Part shown: one piece after another, positions 25,237-34,117 of the stretch | How the letters are laid out: every line of letters starts with the position of its first letter | Numbering within the stretch: position 1 is the first letter of the stretch | Source: an uncultured Pelagibacteraceae bacterium | GTDB lineage: Bacteria; Pseudomonadota; Alphaproteobacteria; Pelagibacterales; Pelagibacteraceae | Length of the DNA: 64,000 bases | Assembly: GCA_902626575.1 (NCBI GenBank) | Contig: CACOFY010000001.1 | Coordinates: 124,001-188,000 of the forward strand | Direction: 5' to 3' | The notes under the pieces: model-generated | Told to the model about the DNA's origin: nothing | The model's input: only the letters and a program-made list of their open reading frames with translations | Databases searched by the model: none | Position numbers and translations under genes: made by a program

Positions 25237-26082
25237 TTATTTTTGTGATCTTTTAAAACACTCAATAGTATTTTTAAGTAAACAAGCAATTGTCATCGGT
25301 CCAACACCACCTGGTACAGGTGTTAAAGCTTTTGCAACTTTTGATACCTCATCAAAAGCTACATCTCCTACAATACCTTTTTCTGTTTTGTTAATTCCAA
25401 CATCTATAACAATCGCATCTTTTTTCACCCAATCGCCTTTTACTAATTCTGGTATACCAACAGCAGCAACAATAATATCTCCTTTTAAACACTCTCCTTT
25501 TAAGTCTGAAGTTTTTGAATGAGTTATTGTAACAGTACAGTTTTCTTTTAATAATAATTGTGTCATGGGCTTGCCGTTTAAATTCGATCTGCCAACTACA
25601 ATAGCTTTTTTTCCTGAAAGATTTGGTTCAATTTTTTTTATTAATAAATAACATCCAAGTGGTGTACATGGAACTGAACTATCATATCCAGAAGATAAGT
25701 TTCCAACATTCATTGGATGAAAACCATCAACATCTTTGTCTGGAGTTATTGTTTCAATTACTTTCTGTTTATCAATATGTTTTGGCAAAGGTAATTGAAC
25801 CAAAATACCAGAAACTGTATCATCTTTATTTAGCTCTTGGATTTTGTTTAAAATAGTTTTTTCCTCTACATTGTCAGGGTATTTTATTACTTCAGATTTT
25901 AAACCAACTTCATTTGCGGATTTCTCTTTATTTCTTACATAGATCTGACTTGGCGTTAAATCGCCAATTAATATTACTGTTAGACCAGGAACTTTATTAA
26001 ATTTTTTTTTTAATTCAGAAACTTCTTTTTTTAAATCTTCTCTTAATTCCGAGGCTATTTTTTTTCCATCTATTAAAATCAT
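25237..26082 (-). CDS. folD: Bifunctional methylenetetrahydrofolate dehydrogenase/cyclohydrolase
   Basis: A 281-residue FolD that interconverts 5,10-methylene- and 10-formyl-tetrahydrofolate. The catalytic Tyr and Lys lie in SQIYVRNKEKSANEVG, with VQLPLPKH and the C-terminal TPVPGGVGPMTIA motif. The Rossmann part has VVGRSNLNGKP. Length is standard. It converges on the SDR gene with 5 bases between them. This supplies one-carbon units used, for example, by purH at 41751. Confidence 0.97.
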   Translation of the reverse strand: MILIDGKKIASELREDLKKEVSELKKKFNKVPGLTVILIGDLTPSQIYVRNKEKSANEVGLKSEVIKYPDNVEEKTILNKIQELNKDDTVSGILVQLPLPKHIDKQKVIETITPDKDVDGFHPMNVGNLSSGYDSSVPCTPLGCYLLIKKIEPNLSGKKAIVVGRSNLNGKPMTQLLLKENCTVTITHSKTSDLKGECLKGDIIVAAVGIPELVKGDWVKKDAIVIDVGINKTEKGIVGDVAFDEVSKVAKALTPVPGGVGPMTIACLLKNTIECFKRSQK

Positions 26083-26085
26083 GAT

Positions 26086-26379
26086 TTAATTAAATATAAT
26101 TGGTGCTATATAAAGCTTCATACACATTTCTATGAACCATATCAATAAAAGAAGTATAATAGGTGAAATATCAAGTGCTCCTAGATTTGGTAAAAATCTT
26201 CTTATTTTGTTTAAAATTGGCTCAGTTAAACGATAAGTAAAATCTAAAATTGCATACACAAATCTATTTGATGTATTCAAAACATTAAAAGCAACTAACC
26301 AACTAATTATTACATTTGCAATTACTACGTAAGAATATAGCTTTAGAACTTGAAGCACTAAATAAAAAATAGCGATCAT
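26086..26379 (-). CDS. YggT family membrane protein
   Basis: A 97-residue protein with two hydrophobic regions and the YggT/CcmB3-like motif TEPILNKIRRFLPNLGALDISPIILLLLIWF. Such proteins are linked to osmotic tolerance and, in plants and cyanobacteria, to cytochrome b6f assembly or nucleoid partitioning. The start overlaps the MscS-gene stop by 4 bases. The folD stop region follows after 3 bases, so it belongs to a hemC-to-folD minus-strand run. Confidence 0.85.
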   Translation of the reverse strand: MIAIFYLVLQVLKLYSYVVIANVIISWLVAFNVLNTSNRFVYAILDFTYRLTEPILNKIRRFLPNLGALDISPIILLLLIWFIEMCMKLYIAPIIFN

Positions 26380-27461
26380 TTTTTTTCAACATAAATAGAT
26401 TGGCTCGGAAATGCAAAAGAAGCACCATTTTTTTCAACAATTTGTTTTATTTCAATTGCAAGTCTTTCTTTAACCTCTAGCCAGTTCTCCCAACTATCTG
26501 AATTGGTAAAGCACCTTACATACATATCTATTGAACTATCTGAAAACTTATCTACTCGAACTGCATATCCAATTTTTGAGTTAAAATCTTCGTGTGACTT
26601 TATATATTCCTCTATTTTATCTCTTATAATCTTTAGCTGATCAACTGTAGTATCGTACTGCAATGTGATAACCCAACTTATAATCCAGTTTGTTGTTTGG
26701 CTAACATTAATAACTGCATTCTCAGCAAATTGAAAATTTGGAATTATTGCCAATGATTTATCAAATTTTCTTATCGTTGTAGATCTGAAACCAATTCTTT
26801 CAACTATACCTTCTATAATTCCCTCTACTAAAATCCAATCTCCCATTTTAAATCTTTTTTCAACTAAGACTAAAATTCCTGATATTAAATTTTTAAACAA
26901 GTCTTGTGCACCTAGTGCGACAGCTACTCCAAATAATCCTAATCCAGCAATAATTGGCCCAATTTTTATGCCCCATAGCTCAAGAACTGCTGCGGCACCC
27001 AAAATAAATATTAAAATTTTTAAAGATTTTATTATCCATCCAATTAACTCGCGGGTAAGTATTTTTCCTAAACCACTTAATATATAGGAAATCGGTTCAA
27101 TAATTTGATGTATAATCCAAAATATTAGAATCGTGATAAGAGTTCTATTTATATTATCCACAAAAGCTCTGCTATCTTCATCAAAAGACATGTAATAGCT
27201 AGCTATAAAAAAACCTAAAACTATTGGTAAAAATCTTGCAGGACCAACCATTGAATTTACAAATGTATCATCAAGTTTATTTGTGGTTCTTTTTGATATT
27301 ACTTCTAATTTTTTAATAATTAATTTACTTATTAGTCCTCTAAAAATTAAGAATATTAGGAAAATACCTAATCCAATTAAAATTTCGAAAATATCTATTC
27401 CCAAAATTCCTTTATCCCAAACCGATAAAAATAATTCTTTAAAATTTTTAAATAGTTCCAT
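26376..27461 (-). CDS. Mechanosensitive ion channel of the MscS family
   Basis: A 361-residue inner-membrane channel with several N-terminal helices and the pore-lining TM3 motif GLFGVAVALGAQDLFKNLISGI (approx. 173-194), followed by the beta domain with EKRFKMGDWILVEGIIEGIVERIGFR and a C-terminal mixed domain. It releases osmolytes on hypo-osmotic shock. YggT follows with a 4-base overlap, a plausible osmotic-stress pair. The start is 3 bases from the hemD stop. Confidence 0.92.
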   Translation of the reverse strand: MELFKNFKELFLSVWDKGILGIDIFEILIGLGIFLIFLIFRGLISKLIIKKLEVISKRTTNKLDDTFVNSMVGPARFLPIVLGFFIASYYMSFDEDSRAFVDNINRTLITILIFWIIHQIIEPISYILSGLGKILTRELIGWIIKSLKILIFILGAAAVLELWGIKIGPIIAGLGLFGVAVALGAQDLFKNLISGILVLVEKRFKMGDWILVEGIIEGIVERIGFRSTTIRKFDKSLAIIPNFQFAENAVINVSQTTNWIISWVITLQYDTTVDQLKIIRDKIEEYIKSHEDFNSKIGYAVRVDKFSDSSIDMYVRCFTNSDSWENWLEVKERLAIEIKQIVEKNGASFAFPSQSIYVEKK

Positions 27462-27463
27462 AA

Positions 27464-28162
27464 TTAAATTTTATATAATAAATACTCCTCTTCACCTGGA
27501 TTGAATAAAAATATTTTTTTCCATTTTATATCGTTCAAAACTGAAGAAGTTTTTTCACTAATACACATCAAATTAGTGTTCATCCAATGATTTTGCAAGT
27601 TGTAGTTTTTAATTAAGTTCTTAAAGCTAATTGCGCTATTTTGTGAGTATATATAAACAATATCTGGAACGTTATTTTTTAAATCATCTATTAAAATTTC
27701 ATTAAATTTTTCGATTGGATCAGAAGAATAATTAATTACTCTTTCCACCTTCAATCCTTCTGAAATCAAAAATTTATCTAATTCGAAAGTTATTGTTTCA
27801 CCACTTATATAAAGTAACTTACCCTCCGAACTTTTAAAGTTTTGAAGAATTATTTCTTTTAAATTATTTACATTACCTTCAGCCGAAAATATATTTTGAA
27901 AACCCTTTTCTTTAGCCAAAAGTTCAGTGGCATTTCCAACACAAAAACATTTTATATTTTTATCCAAAAGTTTTATATCTAAAAACTTAATAGCATTTGA
28001 GCTTGTAAATATTATCCCTTTAAAGGATGAAAAATCTATTTTTGAATATTCTTTTTTCTTTATTGATATAACTGGAATGCTGGAAACAATATGACCTAAG
28101 GATTTAAATTTTAAAATTAAATCTTTAGAGTCATCTATTGGTCGGGTGAATAAAACATGCAT
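27464..28162 (-). CDS. hemD: Uroporphyrinogen-III synthase
   Basis: A 232-residue HemD, a poorly conserved family. It begins HVLFTRPIDDSKDLILKFKSLGH and has the FTSSNAIKFL and CVGNATELLAKEKGF segments (about 51-80) and the IVYIYSQNSAISFKNLI motif, all placed as in HemD. It closes the linear hydroxymethylbilane made by HemC with inversion of ring D. It starts one base after hemC stops, which supports the call. The hemE gene lies at 63103. Confidence 0.88.
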   Translation of the reverse strand: MHVLFTRPIDDSKDLILKFKSLGHIVSSIPVISIKKKEYSKIDFSSFKGIIFTSSNAIKFLDIKLLDKNIKCFCVGNATELLAKEKGFQNIFSAEGNVNNLKEIILQNFKSSEGKLLYISGETITFELDKFLISEGLKVERVINYSSDPIEKFNEILIDDLKNNVPDIVYIYSQNSAISFKNLIKNYNLQNHWMNTNLMCISEKTSSVLNDIKWKKIFLFNPGEEEYLLYKI

Positions 28163-28163
28163 A

Positions 28164-29087
28164 TTATTTTTTATGTGATTCTTTTGATTTTTTTTTCAAT
28201 ATTATTCCAACTTCTTTTCCGAGTTGATCTGCGTATTTAAGCTCTTTTGAGGACTTTACATAAAATCTTTTTGATCCATCTAAAGAAAAAAGTTCTGCTT
28301 CTACATATATTTTTTCATCTTCTACTTTTGCATATGCACCTATAGCTGTGTCACAGTCGCCTTCTAAAATTTTTAAAATATTTCTCTCGGTGTTAACACA
28401 TTTTTTAGTTTCATCGTGGTTAAGATTTTCTAAAATATTTCTTATCTCTAAGTCATCCTCGCGACATTGTATTGCTATTACTCCCTGTCCAACACTTGGG
28501 ATCATTTCTGAAGTCGAAAATATTTGGGAAACATTTTTCTCTAAACCTAAAAATTTTAATCCAGTAAATGATAAAATAATTCCATCATATAAACCATCTT
28601 TAAGTTTTTTAATTCTAGTATCAACGTTTCCTCTTATTAATTTAAAATTAAAATTATTAATTTTCCTTTTTACTTGAAATTCCCTTCTTAAAGAAGAGGT
28701 TCCAATTATCGCTCCTTTTTTTTGTTCCTCTAAAATTTTATTATTTTTCGTTATTAAAACTTCCCTAGGATCATTACGTTTTAAATAACATTCGGTTAAT
28801 AGCCCTTTGGTCTCTAAAGATGGCATGTCTTTTAAGGCATGAACTGCTACATCAATTTTACTCATTATCAATTGTTCCTCAATTTTTTTGGAAAATAAAC
28901 CTTTTCCTCCCATATCAGAAAGTCTTACATCCTGTATTTTGTCACCATCTGTTTTTATCTTTTGAACTAATACATCTTCAAAATTATATTTGTTTTGTAA
29001 TTCAAATAGTTTTTTTTTTACAATGTTCGCATATATCAATGCTAATTTACTTCCCCTTGTTCCGATAATAATTTTTTTTCTGCTCAT
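28164..29087 (-). CDS. hemC: Hydroxymethylbilane synthase (porphobilinogen deaminase)
   Basis: A 307-residue HemC. It opens IIIGTRGSKLALIYANIVK, has the VHALKDMP and LKRNDPREVL motifs and the pair GTSSLRR, and carries the dipyrromethane-cofactor cysteine in LEGDCDTAIGAYA. It polymerises four porphobilinogen units. hemD follows directly. tsaD starts 56 bases away in the other direction, an arrangement common in alphaproteobacteria. Confidence 0.97.
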   Translation of the reverse strand: MSRKKIIIGTRGSKLALIYANIVKKKLFELQNKYNFEDVLVQKIKTDGDKIQDVRLSDMGGKGLFSKKIEEQLIMSKIDVAVHALKDMPSLETKGLLTECYLKRNDPREVLITKNNKILEEQKKGAIIGTSSLRREFQVKRKINNFNFKLIRGNVDTRIKKLKDGLYDGIILSFTGLKFLGLEKNVSQIFSTSEMIPSVGQGVIAIQCREDDLEIRNILENLNHDETKKCVNTERNILKILEGDCDTAIGAYAKVEDEKIYVEAELFSLDGSKRFYVKSSKELKYADQLGKEVGIILKKKSKESHKK

Positions 29088-29143
29088 TTAATATTTTATA
29101 CTGAAATTTTATAACTGAATTGTATTATCATTAAAAAAAAATA

Positions 29144-30217
29144 ATGAAAAAAAAAACATTAATTCTAGGTATTGAGACCAGTTGTGACGAAACTGCAGCG
29201 GCTGTAATTGAGGAAAATAAAGGTACAATACCCAATATATTATCAAATGTAGTCTCGAGCCAAGTAGATGTTCATAAAGAATTTGGTGGAGTGGTTCCAG
29301 AATTAGCAGCAAGGTCACATATAGAAAAAATAGACTTAATTGTAAGTAAAGCTATTAAGGAAAGTGGTAAAGATCTATCAGATATAGATGGCGTAGCAGT
29401 AACTGCAGGTCCAGGATTGATCATATGCTTATCTGTTGGTTTAAATTTCGCAAAATCTTTAGCATCTAGCTTAAATAAACCTTTCATAGCTGTAAATCAT
29501 TTAGAAGGTCATGCTTTGAGTCCAAAATTGGTTGCTGACTTAAATTTTCCTTATTTATTACTTCTTATATCTGGAGGACATACTCAATTTTTAAGTGTTA
29601 AAAAATTTGGTAAATATAAAAGGTTAGGAACTACTATTGATGATGCTCTAGGGGAAGCATTTGACAAAACTGCAAAAATGATTGGAATTGAATTTCCAGG
29701 TGGTCCGTTTTTAGAAAAACTTGCTGAGAAAGGCAATCCAAATAGATTTAAATTACCAAGGCCAATACTAAAAAAGGGGGGATGTAATATGTCTTTTGCT
29801 GGTTTGAAAACTGCTATACTTAAAATATCTAAATTTATTAAAAAAGATGATGATAAAAAAGATTTAGCCGCTTCATTTCAAAAAACTATACAAGAAATAT
29901 TATATGTAAAAACTAAATATGCTTTTAAAGAATTTAGGAGCTTAAGTAAAACAAAAGTCAATAATTTTGTAATAGCAGGTGGGGTAGCAGCTAATAGAAA
30001 TATAAGGAAAACTTTAATAGATGCTAGCGTTGAAGAAGGTTTTAATCCAATATTTCCACCTTTGGAATTCTGTGGTGATAATGCAGCAATGATCGCAATA
30101 GCTGGTTTAGAAAAATTTAAATTAAGAAAATTTGATAAACTGGATCATCCAGCAAAACCAAGATGGCCATTAGATGACAAAGCTGCCTTTTTAAAAGGTG
30201 CTGGGGTAAAACTTTAA
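29144..30217 (+). CDS. tsaD: tRNA N6-adenosine threonylcarbamoyltransferase
   Basis: A 357-residue ASKHA-fold protein that transfers the threonylcarbamoyl group to A37 of ANN-decoding tRNAs. Metal-binding His119 and His123 lie in VNHLEGHALSP, with the LGIETSCDETA opening and C-terminal FCGDNAAMIA motif containing the conserved Asp. Length is usual. It is divergent from hemC and converges on the TPR gene with 10 bases between them. It needs TsaB, TsaC and TsaE, which are not in the window. Confidence 0.97.
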   Translation: MKKKTLILGIETSCDETAAAVIEENKGTIPNILSNVVSSQVDVHKEFGGVVPELAARSHIEKIDLIVSKAIKESGKDLSDIDGVAVTAGPGLIICLSVGLNFAKSLASSLNKPFIAVNHLEGHALSPKLVADLNFPYLLLLISGGHTQFLSVKKFGKYKRLGTTIDDALGEAFDKTAKMIGIEFPGGPFLEKLAEKGNPNRFKLPRPILKKGGCNMSFAGLKTAILKISKFIKKDDDKKDLAASFQKTIQEILYVKTKYAFKEFRSLSKTKVNNFVIAGGVAANRNIRKTLIDASVEEGFNPIFPPLEFCGDNAAMIAIAGLEKFKLRKFDKLDHPAKPRWPLDDKAAFLKGAGVKL

Positions 30218-30227
30218 ATATTATTTA

Positions 30228-31730
30228 TTAATTTAACTTAGAAAATTCATTTTTTCGGTGGTCTATTTGATCTTGAAGCTTAAGTTTTAAATATTCAGAA
30301 TCAGGTATGTTAACATTAAATTTTTTATAGCTCTTATCATTTATACTTTTTGCAAAAAATAACCAATTTTTCATTATGAGTGCATCACTAATACTTAATC
30401 CTTCTAGAGTTTCTTGAATTATTTTACTCGAATATTTATTTTTTTTCTGAATTTTATCATCAATGATTTTTTCTTTCTTCAACCATTCTTTATTATAAGT
30501 CATTGACTCATCTATTTCTTTATATTTTGGATATGGTACTGAAAATTCAGTACATCCTCTTTTGATTATAATTGATAAATCTTCTCCAATAGTTTTTTTA
30601 ATTATAGGATTTAAATATTTTTCTATCTTTTGAGCTTCAGTTAGTCCTGTGCAATATAAAAGTCCCTTATAGTTACCAGTTACTTTTGATCTTAATTCAA
30701 TCATGCATTTTCTTAAATTATTTTTTTCGAGTTTAATTCTATCAAAAACAAGATATAGTTTGAATAGCTCTAAAACATTTTTTAAATCTATTTGGATTTT
30801 ATAACATCCAAAACAAAATTGTGGGATTACATTAAACGTATTAAAAATCTGAAAGTGTCTCTCGCAATTTAAATCTTTAGCATCGTCTCTAAATATTTGA
30901 CTTTTGTTATTTGTAAATTTGCTGTGGAAGTTTTCGTCTAAAATTGAGGATATTCTAGAGTAGTAATTGACAATTATTTCATCTGAAATTTTATTATTTA
31001 AGTCAATGTTTATATTTTGATCTTTAAGTAAATTATTTGTTTTAATAACAAAATTTTTACTTTCTTGATTTGGAAGATAAAATTCTAATAGATGCAACAA
31101 ATCTCTGTATGCTTCCTCGTGATTTGGATTTATTTGCATTGCTTGTGAAAAAGAGTCTGCAGCCTCTTGCCATTTTTTAAGATTTTCATAAGTTGCTCCT
31201 AAATTATAAAAAACATTAGCATCATTAGGGTTAATTTTAATAGATTTATTAAAATTATAAATTGCATCCTCGTATTTTCTTAATTTCATTAATGAATATG
31301 CTTTTCCCTGAAAGGCTTGAGCAGCCAAATTATCAACATCAATAACTTTGTCGAAATTTTTTATTGCGTCTTCAAATCTTTCTAATTTTATTAAAACGCT
31401 TCCTAAATTAATTCGGGCTTCGAAGTACTTTGGCTCGATTTGAATAGCTTTTTTAAAACTTTGGACTGCTTCTTCAAATTTTTTCAAATTTTTGTAAGCA
31501 TTTCCACATCCATTATAAGCCTCAATATAATTTGGATTAATTTGAATTGCTTTTTGCCATTGTTCTAATGCAGCATTTAAATTATTTTGGTAGTAAAGAA
31601 CAAATGCATATAAATTTAACGCTTGTGAGTTATTTCTGTCACTTTTTAAAACTTCCTCAACTAAATTTCTAGCCTCAACGAGCCTGCCACTCTGAAAAAA
31701 ATTTAGAGCTTTACGAAAGTCATTATTCAT
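30228..31730 (-). CDS. TPR protein with an unrecognised C-terminal domain
   Basis: A 500-residue protein. Residues 1-215 are about six TPR units with the usual W/L-G-Y-A-F-A-P pattern (for example AYNGCGNAYKNLKKFEEAV and VFYNLGATYENLKKWQEAA). Residues 250-500 form a separate domain with a CFGC motif (306-309), LLYCTGLTEA (357-366) and IIKRGCTEF (388-396), which I cannot place in a family. I chose the ATG at 31730 over an earlier TTG at 31751, because the TPR pattern starts right after it. It is 24 bases downstream of the OGT-like gene, so they may work together. Confidence 0.78.
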   Translation of the reverse strand: MNNDFRKALNFFQSGRLVEARNLVEEVLKSDRNNSQALNLYAFVLYYQNNLNAALEQWQKAIQINPNYIEAYNGCGNAYKNLKKFEEAVQSFKKAIQIEPKYFEARINLGSVLIKLERFEDAIKNFDKVIDVDNLAAQAFQGKAYSLMKLRKYEDAIYNFNKSIKINPNDANVFYNLGATYENLKKWQEAADSFSQAMQINPNHEEAYRDLLHLLEFYLPNQESKNFVIKTNNLLKDQNINIDLNNKISDEIIVNYYSRISSILDENFHSKFTNNKSQIFRDDAKDLNCERHFQIFNTFNVIPQFCFGCYKIQIDLKNVLELFKLYLVFDRIKLEKNNLRKCMIELRSKVTGNYKGLLYCTGLTEAQKIEKYLNPIIKKTIGEDLSIIIKRGCTEFSVPYPKYKEIDESMTYNKEWLKKEKIIDDKIQKKNKYSSKIIQETLEGLSISDALIMKNWLFFAKSINDKSYKKFNVNIPDSEYLKLKLQDQIDHRKNEFSKLN

Positions 31731-31754
31731 AGACCTAATTGTATTATACAATAA

Positions 31755-33635
31755 TTATATTTCAAAATTTTTTAATGCCTGATTGTTTTTATAATTTTCA
31801 AAAATTTTTTTATAAGCTAGCTCTAAGTTCTTGGTAAATAGTTGCGAGTCATACAAAGGTGTTTTTGGTAAGTTTTCTTTGAGTTTATTTTTTATTTTTC
31901 TAAAATAATCAGAGTCTGTAACAAATTTATTAGCGATAAACTCATATTCCTCTAAATTTTTCGAGATTAATTCCTCTAGTTTTATAGTTTTTAGTAGACT
32001 TGATGCAACTCTACTAGCAAATGAATTTCCTTTTAATGTGAGAACGGGTAGACCAACTCTCAGTGCGTCACTACAAGTTGTGTGAGCCGTATATGGAAAT
32101 GTATCTAAAAATAAGTCTCCAAATTTAATTCTTTCTAAATGATCTTCAAGAGGAACTCTTTTTGCAAAAACAATCCTGCTTTTACTTACTCCTCTTTTTT
32201 CTGCTTCAAATAACAAGTTTTTGTTTGAGTAAAAATTATCGTCCAAAAGCCAAAGAATACTCTCAGAATTTTTTTTAAGTATTCTCATCCAAATATCATA
32301 AATAAATGGATTTATTTTTTGGTGTTGGTTAAAGCAACAAAATATAAATTTTTCATTAGGTAACCCTAATTTTTCTTTTGTCAAATTTTTAACAGATATT
32401 TTATTTTTTTTTACATTTGGTTGGTATGAGTTAGGTAAGTATATTATTTTTTCAGTGTAAAATTTTTTATTTTCATCAGAAATCAAATTTTTGTCAGCTA
32501 TAATATAATCAATTGACTTTGCACCACTTGTACCAGGATAACCTAAAAAATTAACTTGTAACGGAGCGCAACCTATAACAAATGCACCAAATCTATTTTC
32601 CATACCATTGTTGCAGTGAGCCATAAGATCAATTGCTATATCTATTTCCTCTGCTATGGAAATTTGAGATATTTGAGCCTCTGTTAAAGAACTGACATCA
32701 AAAAACTTATCAAAGCTTTTTTTAACTCTTTCGTGCCATAAATCTTCGTAATTAATTTTTCTTCCAAGATAAAAACCAAAAATTTCAAATTTAGATTTAT
32801 CATGATGCTCAAACATTTCAGCTATTAAATGAGAGGTTGCATGATTTCTAAAATCCGCAGAGTAGTATCCAACTCTTATTTTATTTTTATTTTTATTTTT
32901 TAATTTAATTTGAATTTTTTGATATATTTTTTCGAATTGCTCGGTCCAAATTTCAGCTGTTTTTTTCTGTAAAGCTGGTGAGTCTAATATTGTTAAAATT
33001 GTAAACGGATATGTAGCTTTTTTACCATTTTCTAAACTATTTTTAATTAAATCAATATCTGCTTCATAATTCTCCCAATCACACATTTTAGTTTTGGTAT
33101 GAACTATATATCCTAATAAAAGCGGATGCTCAGGATTTATAATGTAAGCGGATTTATAACACTCTAGAGACTCACTTAGTTTACCAAGTTCTGTTAAGAC
33201 ATGACCCTTAAAAATATGACCATATATATTATCTGGTTTAATTTTTATTGCTTTATCATAAAAGTCTAGAGACTCTTTATATTTGTTTAGTTTTGTTAAT
33301 GTGTTTCCAATATTGTTATAAACATAAAAAGCGTTTGGATTAATTTTTATTGCTTTGTGAAAATATTCCAAGGCTTCATCATATTTTTTTAAATTTAAGA
33401 AAGCGTTTGCTAAATTGTCGTAAGCTTGGAAATAATTTGAATTGAGATCTATGGCTTTTTTCCATTTTTCAATTGATTGACTATAGTCTTTTAGTTCAAA
33501 TAAAATTACAGCAAATATATTTTGAAATTCTGGATTGTTAATATAAGAATTTTCAATTTCCAAGCATTTAGATTTTGCTTCTTTGAAATTTCTATTTCTC
33601 AATAAACTTATTATATTTGCAATTTTTGTATCCAT
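31755..33635 (-). CDS. TPR / O-GlcNAc transferase-like glycosyltransferase (GT41)
   Basis: A 626-residue protein with N-terminal TPRs (about 35-170) and a C-terminal GT41 catalytic region like eukaryotic OGT and bacterial SPINDLY-type proteins. Key OGT positions are visible: DFRNHATSHLIAEM (His265), FNQHQKINP (Lys440, the UDP-binding Lys), and DTFPYTAHTTCSDALRVGLPVLT with the following GNSFASRVASSLL donor-site stretch. It would move a sugar onto protein Ser/Thr in the cytoplasm. The donor and targets are unknown. The following TPR gene is a candidate partner. Confidence 0.87.
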   Translation of the reverse strand: MDTKIANIISLLRNRNFKEAKSKCLEIENSYINNPEFQNIFAVILFELKDYSQSIEKWKKAIDLNSNYFQAYDNLANAFLNLKKYDEALEYFHKAIKINPNAFYVYNNIGNTLTKLNKYKESLDFYDKAIKIKPDNIYGHIFKGHVLTELGKLSESLECYKSAYIINPEHPLLLGYIVHTKTKMCDWENYEADIDLIKNSLENGKKATYPFTILTILDSPALQKKTAEIWTEQFEKIYQKIQIKLKNKNKNKIRVGYYSADFRNHATSHLIAEMFEHHDKSKFEIFGFYLGRKINYEDLWHERVKKSFDKFFDVSSLTEAQISQISIAEEIDIAIDLMAHCNNGMENRFGAFVIGCAPLQVNFLGYPGTSGAKSIDYIIADKNLISDENKKFYTEKIIYLPNSYQPNVKKNKISVKNLTKEKLGLPNEKFIFCCFNQHQKINPFIYDIWMRILKKNSESILWLLDDNFYSNKNLLFEAEKRGVSKSRIVFAKRVPLEDHLERIKFGDLFLDTFPYTAHTTCSDALRVGLPVLTLKGNSFASRVASSLLKTIKLEELISKNLEEYEFIANKFVTDSDYFRKIKNKLKENLPKTPLYDSQLFTKNLELAYKKIFENYKNNQALKNFEI

Positions 33636-33687
33636 TTAAATATGTTATAAATTTTGATTATTATAATAAATCTTAAATAAAAATTAT

Positions 33688-34113
33688 ATGAAATATTGGT
33701 TATTAAAATCTGAACCTGATGTTTGGTCTATAGAAAATCAAAAAAAAGCTAAAAATGGTATTTCTATTTGGGATGGTGTTAGAAACTATCAAGCAGCAAA
33801 AAATCTCAAAAGTATGAAAGTTGGAGATCTTTGTTTCTTTTACCATTCGAACATAGGGAAAGAGATTGTGGGAATTGTTGAAGTTGTAAAAGAAGCATTT
33901 ATTGATCCAACTGATAAATCTAAAAAATTTGTAGCGATCAAAGTGAGCTTTAAAAGTAATCTTAAAAATGCAGTTAGTCTTGAAAAGATAAAGGAAAATA
34001 AAAATCTTCAAAATTTGGCGATAATCAAACAGAGTAGATTATCTGTGATGCCAATTGATACTAAAAGCTGGAAAATTATTAATAAGATGAGTAAGATAGA
34101 AATTAAAAAATAA
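33688..34113 (+). CDS. EVE domain-containing protein
   Basis: A 141-residue PUA-like EVE protein: [17 protein letters not shown], then [29 protein letters not shown], and [19 protein letters not shown] at the end. EVE domains read modified bases in DNA or RNA. The N-terminal WLLKSEP and ARNFQA-like motifs are standard. It precedes acs by 4 bases and may share its transcript, though no functional link is known. Confidence 0.9.
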   Translation: MKYWLLKSEPDVWSIENQKKAKNGISIWDGVRNYQAAKNLKSMKVGDLCFFYHSNIGKEIVGIVEVVKEAFIDPTDKSKKFVAIKVSFKSNLKNAVSLEKIKENKNLQNLAIIKQSRLSVMPIDTKSWKIINKMSKIEIKK

Positions 34114-34117
34114 AAAA

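Noticed and set aside
31731-31751. TTG start for the TPR protein
   Set aside because: The 7 extra residues are not TPR-like, and the ATG at 31730 gives a clean start.
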